Source: QIAW01 sp035487295
GTDB taxonomy: Bacteria > Acidobacteriota > Terriglobia > Terriglobales > Acidobacteriaceae
DNA: 64,000 bases
Direction: 5' to 3'
NCBI GenBank assembly: GCA_035487295.1
Contig: DATHMH010000015.1
Location: forward strand, 62,001-126,000
This document shows positions 27,601 to 34,595 of this stretch, in pieces. The position numbers and the translations under genes were made by a program. Below the pieces are notes generated by a model. The model saw only the letters and a list, made by a program, of their open reading frames with translations. It searched no databases and was not told where the DNA came from. How positions within the stretch are numbered: the first letter of the stretch is position 1; every line of letters begins with the position of its first letter.

Positions 27601-28403
27601 CCATAACTGGCGATGGCAATGTCGAGTTTGCCATCGTGGTTGAAGTCTGCTGTGACGACCGATTTTTGTACGCTCCCGCTTCCCGAGCCGTAATTCACCG
27701 CCGTCCCAAAGGTTCCGTTGCCATTGCCCAGTAAGACATCACTATTGGCGTCGGCAAGGTCCAGTTTGCCGTCGCCGTTGAAGTCGGCCGCGGTGACCGA
27801 GTAGGTAACGCCATTGGGCAGAGCATACGTGGTCGCGGCTCCAAGGGTTCCATCGCCGTTGCCAAGCAACACGCTCAGAGTTTGGGAGGAATTGTATTCA
27901 TTCGAAATCACGACATCGAGCTTGCCGTCGCCGTTAAAATCACCCACCGCAATCGAAGCAGGATTGATCCCCGCTGGAAAAGTCTTTGCCGCCTGGAATG
28001 TGCCGTCGCCATTCCCAAGCATGATACCCACGGTGCCGTTGGTGGCAATGTTCGCGGCCGCGATATCGAGTTTGCCATCGCCGTTGAAATCGCCGACAGT
28101 AACTGCCCAAGGGTCGCCGCCCGATGAAAGCGCCACCGGCGGTTGAAACGTGCCATCCCCCTTTCCCAGGAGCACATAGAGAGTTCCGCCAGAGCCGTCG
28201 GCTACTACCAGATCAAGTTTGCCGTCGTTGTTGAAGTCCCCAACCGCCGCATCATAAGCTGCGTAAATGCCTGTAGTGTTCAGCGGTGGGGCGAAACATC
28301 CATAAGAAGAGGCCATGAGCCGGCTGGGGAACATGCCCATGAAACACACGAATGCGAAAAGAATCCTGCAGGCGACTCGAACTGTTTTATTCTTCGGCGG
28401 CAT
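24657..28403 (-). CDS. Secreted FG-GAP/VCBS double beta-propeller protein with Ig-like domains
   Basis: 1248 residues. A signal peptide (from MPPKNKTVRVACRILFAFVC) is followed by 14 FG-GAP units of about 45 residues, each with a Ca2+-type loop D-x-N-x-D-G-x-x-D (VGDFNGDGKLDI) and an LLGNGDGTF end. They fall in two blocks of seven, as expected for two integrin-like seven-bladed propellers, each followed by an Ig-like domain ending in a similar HFTSTDPQA / FFTSSDGGA strand. Two Big_3-type domains (GTVTFFDGTNSLG; GMVTFKDGGTTIG) finish the protein. Probably cell-surface or secreted, adhesive or ligand-binding. Start ATG at 28403 fits the leader; 28451 is open too. Confidence 0.85.
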   Translation of the reverse strand: MPPKNKTVRVACRILFAFVCFMGMFPSRLMASSYGCFAPPLNTTGIYAAYDAAVGDFNNDGKLDLVVADGSGGTLYVLLGKGDGTFQPPVALSSGGDPWAVTVGDFNGDGKLDIAAANIATNGTVGIMLGNGDGTFQAAKTFPAGINPASIAVGDFNGDGKLDVVISNEYNSSQTLSVLLGNGDGTLGAATTYALPNGVTYSVTAADFNGDGKLDLADANSDVLLGNGNGTFGTAVNYGSGSGSVQKSVVTADFNHDGKLDIAIASYGNNSLSILLGNGDGTFKPPVYYPTGSGSSYGALSLAVGDFNKDGNLDLAVGVLGGKSLSVFLGNGDGTFLTPAIFPVGNNPWSVASADMNGDGYPDLVTVNYSGSNVGNYVSVLLNEPCNASYYTLSAPATAVAGSQISVTVTAFTPYHQTATNYAGTVHFTSTDPQAVLPPDSTLTNGVGTFMVTLKSSGNQTITATDTVISSTTGSATVAVSPGPTVGFAVTVPVRRTPGVAFDFKVRAVDQFQNTTPSYWTTSPKVHFTSSDSQASLPADYIFKTSDAGVHTFSNGATLQTQGTQTITATDTVNNSITGSGTILIAPPTGCLPSMTSYNADANPYAIATGDFRHNGKKDLAVVNYSSNNVSVFLGNGDGTFQAAVNYPVGTSPVAIGVGDFNGDGKLDIVAVNLTDTSLSVLLGNGDGTFQAAKNTPLAALSNPRGLAVGDFNGDGKLDVAVSFSGSHYLTVRIMAGNGDGTFSIGTSVAAGSFPEFVIAGDFNGDGALDFAVADYGSNIITVAINNGSGSFPVTHTYTVGSSSTSAPSSIAVGDFNHDGKVDLAVANFNDNNVSVLLGNGDGTFQNAVNYTVGVNPTSVITADFDGDGHLDLAVANSDPLSFNPGTVGILLGDGAGNFLAPLNFTVGLQPYSLVAADFNGDSILDFAVANENSAGNGNVGVSLNQVCPVTHLGVTAPASTTVGFSFTIGVTAFNDYNRVAAGYNGLVFFTSSDGGAQLPLPYNFAPADNGSHTFVNAAILRAAGSQLVISRDNADHSIYGDSSITVNQATTTTALALTSGNNPSTYGQSLTYTATVSPQFSGTPTGTVTFFDGTNSLGPGTSTGGATWTLGTSTLTGGLHTITAAYGGDSNFTGSGPTALAQTVNQATISIAITASPLPFRFRQMVTLSATVTPSGPAPTSPTGMVTFKDGGTTIGTGTVDGSGHASLQTNQFAMGLHVITASYAGDTNFAGNNSPSITFYRSARPH

Positions 28404-28733
28404 ACTTTGCCGACACACTACAGGTAGCGCAACGTAGAGCCAACGATGCATTGCTGAGAGGGTGACTGGTTTTATCGCCCGGTCTCCTTAAGTTCCATGC
28501 TGGGGGGGATTCAAAGTGGGGGAGAAACGTATATGTAAGGATAAAGTACGACCAACTGCTCGAAAAAGCAATCAAAAACAGGGGTTAGTGGCTCAATTTG
28601 AACATAAGCCCACAAGTTCGCCGATTGTCCATCGAATCATTGGATCTCGTCCCCGGCTATGTAGAAGGCAGGGCGAGTTTTGGGAACACTCGGAATGAAG
28701 GCCAGTAGAGATATAGCTTGGTAGGTCTCCGCT
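28404..28733. other. Intergenic gap upstream of the FG-GAP gene
   Basis: About 330 bp; no gene. A degenerate GTAGAGATATAGC/GGTAGGTCTCC palindrome lies at 28705-28730. No clear promoter could be picked. Confidence 0.5.
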
Positions 28734-29177
28734 TCAAAACCGGCTGAAGTGAAGTAACACAGCGGCCAATCCGACCAGCAACCAATAATCCAGGGGTAAG
28801 CCCAGGAACCAGCGCTTGTGCCACCACACGCTGGTCTTATTGAATTTTGACCAGCCAAAGTGCGGATTTAAAACGAACCACAGGCAATCTTCGATAACCC
28901 AGAAGAGGTTATAGCCGGCGATGGCGCAGGCTTCCATCCGCCACGACCAGGCGTGCTGGAAGAAAAACGGCAGGTGAAAGAAGAAGAATACGGAAGAGAA
29001 CGCCCAAACATGATATCCGGTAAGCGGGCGACCGCCATAAAACAGGTCGAGCAGAATGTGCTTGTCCACTTTCCATGTCGGCAGGTTGGCGGCCCAGCCC
29101 TGGCTGCCCTCGATGTGAATTTCCAGATTCGCCCAGAAGAAGGCAGCAATCACAATGGCCACTAAGTAAAAGATCAT
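28734..29177 (-). CDS. Hypothetical membrane protein
   Basis: 147 residues, strikingly rich in Trp, Phe and His. Hydrophobic segments at about 2-18, 55-75, 82-98 and 127-145, with conserved-looking polar patches (HVWAFSSVFFFFHLPFFFQ, VIEDCLWFVLNPHFGW, HKRWFLGLPLDYW). Family not recognised. Start ATG at 29177; a TTG at 29207 gives ten more residues with a GGGAG site between. Confidence 0.55.
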   Translation of the reverse strand: MIFYLVAIVIAAFFWANLEIHIEGSQGWAANLPTWKVDKHILLDLFYGGRPLTGYHVWAFSSVFFFFHLPFFFQHAWSWRMEACAIAGYNLFWVIEDCLWFVLNPHFGWSKFNKTSVWWHKRWFLGLPLDYWLLVGLAAVLLHFSRF

Positions 29178-29337
29178 CTTATTTTTAAATTCTCCCTGGA
29201 ATGGCAATCCTTATTTGGATTCTATTCTTTATGTTGCCGCAATTCGGCATTTTTTTGCCAGAAATTTTTATCGAGAAGGTTCCGGGGGTGGTGGCCGGCG
29301 GTTAATCTGCAAATCCAGTTTTTGGGAAAATTCTTGG

Positions 29338-29370
29338 TTTTCTCTGTGCCTCTGTGTCTCTGTGGTGAAT
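29338..29370. repeat. CACAGAGACACAGAGGCACAGAG-type repeat
   Basis: On the minus strand the words caccacaga, gacacagag, gcacagaga repeat with a 9-bp period. Same family as the 22280 arms. Confidence 0.6.
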
Positions 29371-29387
29371 AGAACTCGAAACTGCCT

Positions 29388-31733
29388 TTAAAGCTTCGGC
29401 CAGGTCAGCCGCAAACCAATTCTGCCGGTAACAGGCGGGGCGACCAGAGGAGTGGGAGTCCTTCCAATCAGGTATTGCCGGTTCAGCACATTCTCGACCG
29501 CGAGGAACATCTGCAATCCATGCGTCAGCGGAGCCGAAGCAAAGGAATCGAAGGTGAAATAACCGCCCAGCGGCAGCAGGTTCTGGTCGTCTTCAAACTG
29601 GCGGCTGCTGGCGCGCGCCTGCAGTGCCGCCATCCAGCCGCGAGCAAAGGTGTAGCGCAGGTCCATCGTGGCCTGGTGGTGGGCGTACTGGGGAACATCA
29701 AGCCCTTCGAGCGCCCGGTTCGCTGCGAACGACAAAACTTTGGAGTTAGCGAACTGATATCCGGAATCGATCGTCAGCTTGCTGGTCAACTGGATCTGGC
29801 TTTGCAGTTCGACTCCGGTTGTGCCAATCGCGCCCAGGTTTGCCCGTTGGCGGGTAATGAGTTTCGGCGTCGTGCTCAACGTTACATTGGCCACCGGCTC
29901 GGAGATGTGGTTCCAGAAAAATCCTCCGTGCAGGTAAAAGCGCTGCTCAAAACCACTGATGCTCAACCCGGCTTCGGCCCCGGAGAGTCTTTCCGACTGC
30001 AAGTTGGCATTGGCCAGAGTGAGAGTATTTCCCAACCGAAAGGCGCGATACAGTTCGTTAAGCGTGGGCTGGCGGAATGACCTGTATCCGGAAATGGACG
30101 CGCTCAGGCTGTCTGTAAAGCGATGATTGAGCGCCAGCCGCGGACTGAACGCCGTTTCGCTCCTGCCCGGAAAGGCGTTCGACGCGGTAGTTACCAATTT
30201 GGGAAGCGCCACGGCCAGGCTTCTGCCGTCAAGATTCCACCATTCATCCACGCGCCCGCCGATGGTCAGCGTATCGCGCGTTGTGAGCTGGACCATATCC
30301 TGCAAATAGACGGAAAAGTCGCGTTCCTCGCCGCCCGCGCGGGTGAGGGAGCTGGGCACACGGTTGGTGAGCGCGGTATCGTGGGTGGCTCCGCTGACCA
30401 GGCTGCCTTCAACTCCGGCGACCATTACGTTGCGCTTGCCCAGCGCCGCCGACCACTGCTCGCTGGCTCCAAAAGCGTGTGAAGGCACATGTTGCGTACT
30501 CGCTGGAGTCTCGCTGTTGCGGTCAATAGAGACGGAAGAAAATGTCTGGTTGTAGTCCTCATTCATGCCGTAGGCGCGCGTCATGAACGTGCCCAGGCGG
30601 GCGGTCTGAATGTCGGCCCCCAGGTTGATTTCATAAAGCCGGGTGTTGTTGATTTGAAAGGGAGTGCCGTTGTGCCGCGAATCGAGCAGCGTGGCCCCGC
30701 GAACAAATCCGCGGCTTCCCCGGGGATTCCCATATTGCAATGTAACCGAGCCGCTGTCGTGCTCTGAATTTATGTTGTCGTCAATCCGGCCGCGCTGGCT
30801 TTGTTCCACCTGGTTATATCCGCCGGTGCTGTAAGTTTCGGCGCTCAGGTTCCCGGCCCAGGGGCCGCGCCGCAGCGTTCCAGAAAGGGAGGCCAGCGGA
30901 GTGTTTTCCGTGCCGTAAGAGCTTTCCACGGTCACGCGCGACAGGTCGAGGGGCTGGGTGAACAGCGCGACCGTGCCTGCCAAAGCGTCAGACCCATACA
31001 GCTCTGACGAGCCGCCTTTGAGCACTTCAATGCGGTTTACGTCGGCCCGGGGCACGCGGTCCCAAAAAATCCATCCGCCAAACGGATCGTTCAACGGGAT
31101 GCCATCCACCAGCACCAGCGCCCGGCTCGATCCGCTGGCGTTGGTGCCGCGCAGGGAAACGCTCTGCGCCGTTGGATTCAGGTAAATGCTGCTCGAGCGG
31201 CGGAAGAGAGTGAACCCCGGCACCTGGCGCAGCATCTCGTCTACCGCCAGACCGGCCGAAGAGTTGATCTGGGTTTGCGAGAGCACAGCCACGCTTTCCG
31301 CTGTCTCCGCCGCCGGCAGCGGTGTGCGATTGGCTACCACGTTCAGCTGGACCGCCACACTCGCCGGCTGGAGGGTGATGACATTGTCTTCGCGGCTCGC
31401 GCCAACCGCAACGCTTTCGAAGCCAGGCGCCGTCACCTGGAGCGTCTCCGCCGCCGCGTCCGTGCTGACGGCAAAGCTGCCACTCGATGACGTCGTAGTC
31501 TTTCCCAAAACCTTTCCGCCGCCGCCCATCACTACCACCTGGGCGTCGCGGACCGCCGCGCCCGTCGGGTCAACCACCGTGCCGCTGATGCGGTGGATTG
31601 CCTGAGCAAAGCAACAGCTCTCAAAGGCCATCGCCATGTATAAAACGAAGAAGAATTTTCGGCGGATGCCGCCAGACCAGCCACAGCAAGGTTGTTGACC
31701 ATCTCCCGGTTGAAGACTTCTGTTATGTCTCAT
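29388..31733 (-). CDS. TonB-dependent receptor with N-terminal carboxypeptidase-regulatory-like domain
   Basis: 781 residues. The signal peptide (about 24-45, RRKFFFVLYMAMAFESCC) is followed by a CarboxypepD_reg-like beta domain (ISGTVVDPTGAAVRDAQVVV, about 48-130), a plug (VDEMLRQVPGFTLFRR, SVSLRGTNASGSSRALVLVDG) and a 22-strand-type barrel ending in an aromatic strand (GRIGLRLTWPKL). Residues DGIPLNDPFGG and EVLKGGSSELYGSDALAG are classical plug motifs, and BtuB-like relatives fit the size. No cobalamin or other riboswitch was seen upstream, so the ligand is open. AGGAAT precedes the ATG. Confidence 0.88.
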   Translation of the reverse strand: MRHNRSLQPGDGQQPCCGWSGGIRRKFFFVLYMAMAFESCCFAQAIHRISGTVVDPTGAAVRDAQVVVMGGGGKVLGKTTTSSSGSFAVSTDAAAETLQVTAPGFESVAVGASREDNVITLQPASVAVQLNVVANRTPLPAAETAESVAVLSQTQINSSAGLAVDEMLRQVPGFTLFRRSSSIYLNPTAQSVSLRGTNASGSSRALVLVDGIPLNDPFGGWIFWDRVPRADVNRIEVLKGGSSELYGSDALAGTVALFTQPLDLSRVTVESSYGTENTPLASLSGTLRRGPWAGNLSAETYSTGGYNQVEQSQRGRIDDNINSEHDSGSVTLQYGNPRGSRGFVRGATLLDSRHNGTPFQINNTRLYEINLGADIQTARLGTFMTRAYGMNEDYNQTFSSVSIDRNSETPASTQHVPSHAFGASEQWSAALGKRNVMVAGVEGSLVSGATHDTALTNRVPSSLTRAGGEERDFSVYLQDMVQLTTRDTLTIGGRVDEWWNLDGRSLAVALPKLVTTASNAFPGRSETAFSPRLALNHRFTDSLSASISGYRSFRQPTLNELYRAFRLGNTLTLANANLQSERLSGAEAGLSISGFEQRFYLHGGFFWNHISEPVANVTLSTTPKLITRQRANLGAIGTTGVELQSQIQLTSKLTIDSGYQFANSKVLSFAANRALEGLDVPQYAHHQATMDLRYTFARGWMAALQARASSRQFEDDQNLLPLGGYFTFDSFASAPLTHGLQMFLAVENVLNRQYLIGRTPTPLVAPPVTGRIGLRLTWPKL

Positions 31734-31850
31734 TATTCCTCATTCAGTGCGGATTTTTGATTCTATACGTTTTGCCTTCCCCAGAGAAATACGGAAAGCC
31801 ACGGATTTGACGCGCAGGCATCAGCGCATTAATCTGACAGGCAAGCGGGA

Positions 31851-31884
31851 AACTGCTTCAGAAAATCCGCGTGAATCCGCGGTG
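31851..31884. repeat. AACTGCTTCAGAAAATCCGCG-type repeat
   Basis: Shares the order aactgctt-ca-aaatccgcg-aatccgcggt with 33635-33674. A short heptad-like stretch (caccgag-aactgag-aaccgat) follows up to the hemD start codon. Confidence 0.6.
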
Positions 31885-31919
31885 AGCTGTTGTTCTTCAC
31901 CGAGAACTGAGAACCGATA

Positions 31920-32768
31920 ATGGCCAACCAGGATTTTGCCGGACTGAAAGTACTCACGCTCGAAAGCCGCCGCGCGACGGAGATAGCCAAGCTTATTGCC
32001 AACTCCGGCGGAAAGCCTGTCGTGGCGCCCTCCATGCGCGAGGTCCCGCTCGAATCGAACAGGCAGGGGCTGGAGTTTGCCAACGCCCTGATCGAAGGCC
32101 GGTTCGATGTTGTCATCTTCCTGACCGGTGTGGGAACACGTGCTCTCACGCGCGTGGTCGAGACCTTATATCCAAGAGAGCAGTTTGTGGCCGCGCTCAG
32201 CAGCGCAGCCATCGTTGCCCGCGGACCGAAGCCTGTAGCCGCCCTGCGCGAGATGGGCGTGCCCATTACGTTGACCATCCCGGAGCCGAACACCTGGCGC
32301 GAAATTTTGCATGAGTTGGATCAATCGAAGCTTCTGGAAACGCGAGGCCGCCGCGTGGCGGTGCAGGAATATGGAGTTGCCAATCCCGAACTGCTGGCGG
32401 GTCTGGCTGAGCGCGGAGCGCAGCTAACCTCCGTTCCCGTTTATGAATGGATGCTTCCCGAAGACACCGCCCCGCTGCGCGCCGCCATCGGTGCCCTGAC
32501 CCGGGGCGAGATTGATGTCGCCCTGTTCACCAGTTCCGCGCAGTTACGCCACCTGCTGCAAATCGCCGAGGAGATGAAGGTGAACGAAGCGGTGTTGCAC
32601 GCGCTGGCAAAGGTCCTGGTTGTCTCCATCGGGCCCATCACCAGCGAAGAGCTGCAGAAGAACGGCATCGCGGTTGACCTTGAACCCTCGCATCCCAAAA
32701 TGGGATTTCTGGTCAAAGAAGCCGCCGAGCAGAGCGCATCCCTGCTGCAAAAAAAGCGCAGAAAATAA
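31920..32768 (+). CDS. hemD: Uroporphyrinogen-III synthase
   Basis: 282 residues, two alternating Rossmann-like domains as in HemD, which cyclises hydroxymethylbilane to uroporphyrinogen III for heme, siroheme and cobalamin. Seen: LKVLTLESRRATEIAKLIAN at the N-terminus, DVVIFLTGVGTRAL (the T/S-x-x-G-V region), IVARGPKPVAALRE, and DVALFTSSAQLRHLL with SIGPITSEELQKNGI near the end. The low-identity family makes residue-level claims weak, but the domain order is clear. It stands alone without hemC or hemB. ATG at 31920. Confidence 0.82.
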   Translation: MANQDFAGLKVLTLESRRATEIAKLIANSGGKPVVAPSMREVPLESNRQGLEFANALIEGRFDVVIFLTGVGTRALTRVVETLYPREQFVAALSSAAIVARGPKPVAALREMGVPITLTIPEPNTWREILHELDQSKLLETRGRRVAVQEYGVANPELLAGLAERGAQLTSVPVYEWMLPEDTAPLRAAIGALTRGEIDVALFTSSAQLRHLLQIAEEMKVNEAVLHALAKVLVVSIGPITSEELQKNGIAVDLEPSHPKMGFLVKEAAEQSASLLQKKRRK

Positions 32769-32771
32769 AGA

Positions 32772-32805
32772 TTAACCACAAAGGACACAAAGGAAAACAC
32801 GAAGG
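32772..32805. repeat. TTAACCACAAAGGACACAAAGG repeat
   Basis: Clean member of the family, 4 bp after the hemD stop. Confidence 0.7.
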
Positions 32806-32853
32806 GGAATTTTGCCATGTGTAGCTGACTGAGAACCGCGCCTCCGCGTCTGA

Positions 32854-33501
32854 CTATCTGCTTTTAACGCTTCCCTTTACCACGGCGCATTCAGCATCAA
32901 ACCCCGTCTGGGCGCCTTCATGCAGCGTGACCTGCAATACCTCTTTATTCACCCCGCGATTGCGCGCGTCCGCCGGATAGAGCGTGCCATCGGGCGCAAA
33001 GTCACGCGAGAGCGTGCCGTGGTCATCGGCGACCAGAGTGGGGTTGTGCCACACTCCGTAGAGATCAAGGCTTGGACGAGTATCTGTGTTGAAGCCGTAC
33101 TGCCGGGCAAGGCCGGAGTGATTACTCATATAGAGGTATTCCCGCTTGCCATCGGTATTGACGCCGATGTTCTTCTCAAAGTCTCCATGGAGAGTGAGGT
33201 CAAATCTTTCGCCGCGCGGCGTGCACAGGGTGGCGAAGCCGGCGACCTGAGAGACGCGCCGGCCCTTCCGCGCCGGCACCTGCATGTGCACGAACAGCAC
33301 GTAATCGCCTGCCGTGCTGGAATGCATCCGCCCCCAGCCCTCCCACGTGGCCAGCGGGTGGAAGCTGCCACCCAGAAAAAATGCCCAGGGAGAAAACACC
33401 GCCGTGAACGCAACCACGAACACAAGGCCTAGAATTAAGACAAGCAGCACCCGTGTAAAACAGCCGAAACAGCCAGACTTCGACTTGGACGTGGTTGACA
33501 T
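32854..33501 (-). CDS. Hypothetical membrane-anchored protein
   Basis: 215 residues. The basic N-terminus with GCFGCF is followed by one transmembrane helix (about 16-40: TRVLLVLILGLVFVVAFTAV), then a beta-rich soluble domain likely outside the cytoplasm (DYVLFVHMQVPARKGRRVSQ, RGERFDLTLHGDFEKNIGV). No known domain recognised. Flanked on both sides by AACCACAAAGG repeats. Confidence 0.6.
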   Translation of the reverse strand: MSTTSKSKSGCFGCFTRVLLVLILGLVFVVAFTAVFSPWAFFLGGSFHPLATWEGWGRMHSSTAGDYVLFVHMQVPARKGRRVSQVAGFATLCTPRGERFDLTLHGDFEKNIGVNTDGKREYLYMSNHSGLARQYGFNTDTRPSLDLYGVWHNPTLVADDHGTLSRDFAPDGTLYPADARNRGVNKEVLQVTLHEGAQTGFDAECAVVKGSVKSR

Positions 33502-33555
33502 GCCTGGAGCTTTTCCTCGCTGGTTTTAATTCCGGAGTAGTTTACCTCAGAAAGA

Positions 33556-33590
33556 TTAACCACAAAGGACACGAAGGAAAAACACGAATG
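33556..33590. repeat. TTAACCACAAAGGACACGAAGG repeat
   Basis: Member of the same family as 32772, lying just upstream of the preceding minus-strand gene's start. Confidence 0.7.
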
Positions 33591-33634
33591 AGGAATTTTG
33601 CAAAAGTGCCTCAGGCTGTGAATGAGAAACGGAG

Positions 33635-33674
33635 AACTGCTTTCAAAATCCGCGCAATCCGTGAAATCCGCGGT
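33635..33674. repeat. AACTGCTTTCAAAATCCGCG repeat
   Basis: Second copy of the AAATCCGCG family (first at 31851), here with three tandem aatccg units of 9-10 bp. Confidence 0.6.
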
Positions 33675-33863
33675 AAGTTTTTGCCATTGCAATCGTAAAT
33701 CCTACTTCATCAATGGCACATGCCTCACGCTGGCCCATCCCGGCAAATCCTTATTCTTTCAGCTACTTACAATCTCTCCTGCGGATTTGGCACAGTGTTT
33801 GCACTTACTCTGATCGTGAGTTGATTGCGAATGAAAATTTTTTTAGCACAGGAGACAACCAAA

Positions 33864-34442
33864 ATGAAACACAGCAAAATGCTCGTATTGGCTTTTGCGT
33901 CCGCGTTTGCCATGGCGCTCAGCGCCAGCGCGCAGATAGGATTGGGCGGCGCCGTTCATAGCACCACAGGTGCGGTAACCAACGTGGGCGGCCAGAGTGG
34001 CTCAGTGGCCGGCGGCCTCGATTCCACTACCCGCCTTGGCGCCGATGCGGATAGCAACGTAAACGGTACCGTGCACTCCGCCACCCGCGCCACCGCCAAA
34101 GCAGACGCCGACGCCAAAGCGGAAGCCAGGCGCGCCGACAAAGAAAGAAAAGAAGAAGCCAAGAGAGAACGCAAAGCCGATAAAGAACGAAAAGAAAGAT
34201 CGGAAAAAACCAGGATCGCCGAGCGCTCCGATATGCGCGCAGGCGTGAACGCCGATACGCGGGCGAATGTCAATGTGGGAAGCTCGGCCCGAGTCAGCAC
34301 CGACAGCGATACCCGGGCGAACTCAGAAACAAGCTCGAAGAGTGAGAAGCGCCACAAGCAGGCAAACACTGAGTTGGGCGTAAACTCCAGCACCAGCACC
34401 GACGCAACCGTTGGCAGCGATCACAAGCACGATAAGAGGTAA
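33864..34442 (+). CDS. Exported highly charged repetitive protein
   Basis: 192 residues. A clear signal peptide (MKHSKMLVLAFASAFAMALS-ASAQ) precedes a Gly/Val/Thr-rich part, a highly charged segment at about 85-120 (ADKERKEEAKRERKADKERK) and a tail with imperfect repeats NADTRANVNVG / SDTRANSE. Probably disordered and periplasmic or secreted; no family recognised. Ribosome site AGGAG 8 bp before the ATG and a strong terminator after the stop suggest a well-expressed single gene. Confidence 0.65.
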   Translation: MKHSKMLVLAFASAFAMALSASAQIGLGGAVHSTTGAVTNVGGQSGSVAGGLDSTTRLGADADSNVNGTVHSATRATAKADADAKAEARRADKERKEEAKRERKADKERKERSEKTRIAERSDMRAGVNADTRANVNVGSSARVSTDSDTRANSETSSKSEKRHKQANTELGVNSSTSTDATVGSDHKHDKR

Positions 34443-34471
34443 ACATAACCCGGATAGAAGTAGTTCGGCAG

Positions 34472-34502
34472 GCCGCAACCTAAGGTTGCGGCCTTTATTT
34501 GT
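34472..34502 (+). terminator. Rho-independent terminator
   Basis: Perfect 10-bp stem GGCCGCAACC / GGTTGCGGCC with loop TAA, then TTTATTT. It ends the 33864 gene. Confidence 0.9.
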
Positions 34503-34546
34503 GGGGTGGTTGTGATATTTCCGGCAACTCGGCTGCGGATAGCAAA

Positions 34547-34591
34547 CCCTCCGCGTCTCCGCGGTTAAGTTGTCTTCCGAAAACCGAAAAC
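34547..34591. repeat. CCTCCGCGTCTCCGCGGTTAA repeat plus short heptads
   Basis: A minus-strand member of the AACCGCGGAGACGCGGAGG type, followed by ccgaaaa-ccgaaaa-ctg at 34577-34591 (7-bp period). It abuts the 3' end of tamB. Confidence 0.5.
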
Positions 34592-34595
34592 TGTC

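Noticed and set aside
26478..28146. Several plus-strand ORFs over the FG-GAP gene
   Set aside because: Periodic antisense shadows of the repeated FG-GAP codons.
31734..31919. Cobalamin riboswitch upstream of the TonB receptor
   Set aside because: The gap is short and is filled by repeats; no B12-box-like segment was found.
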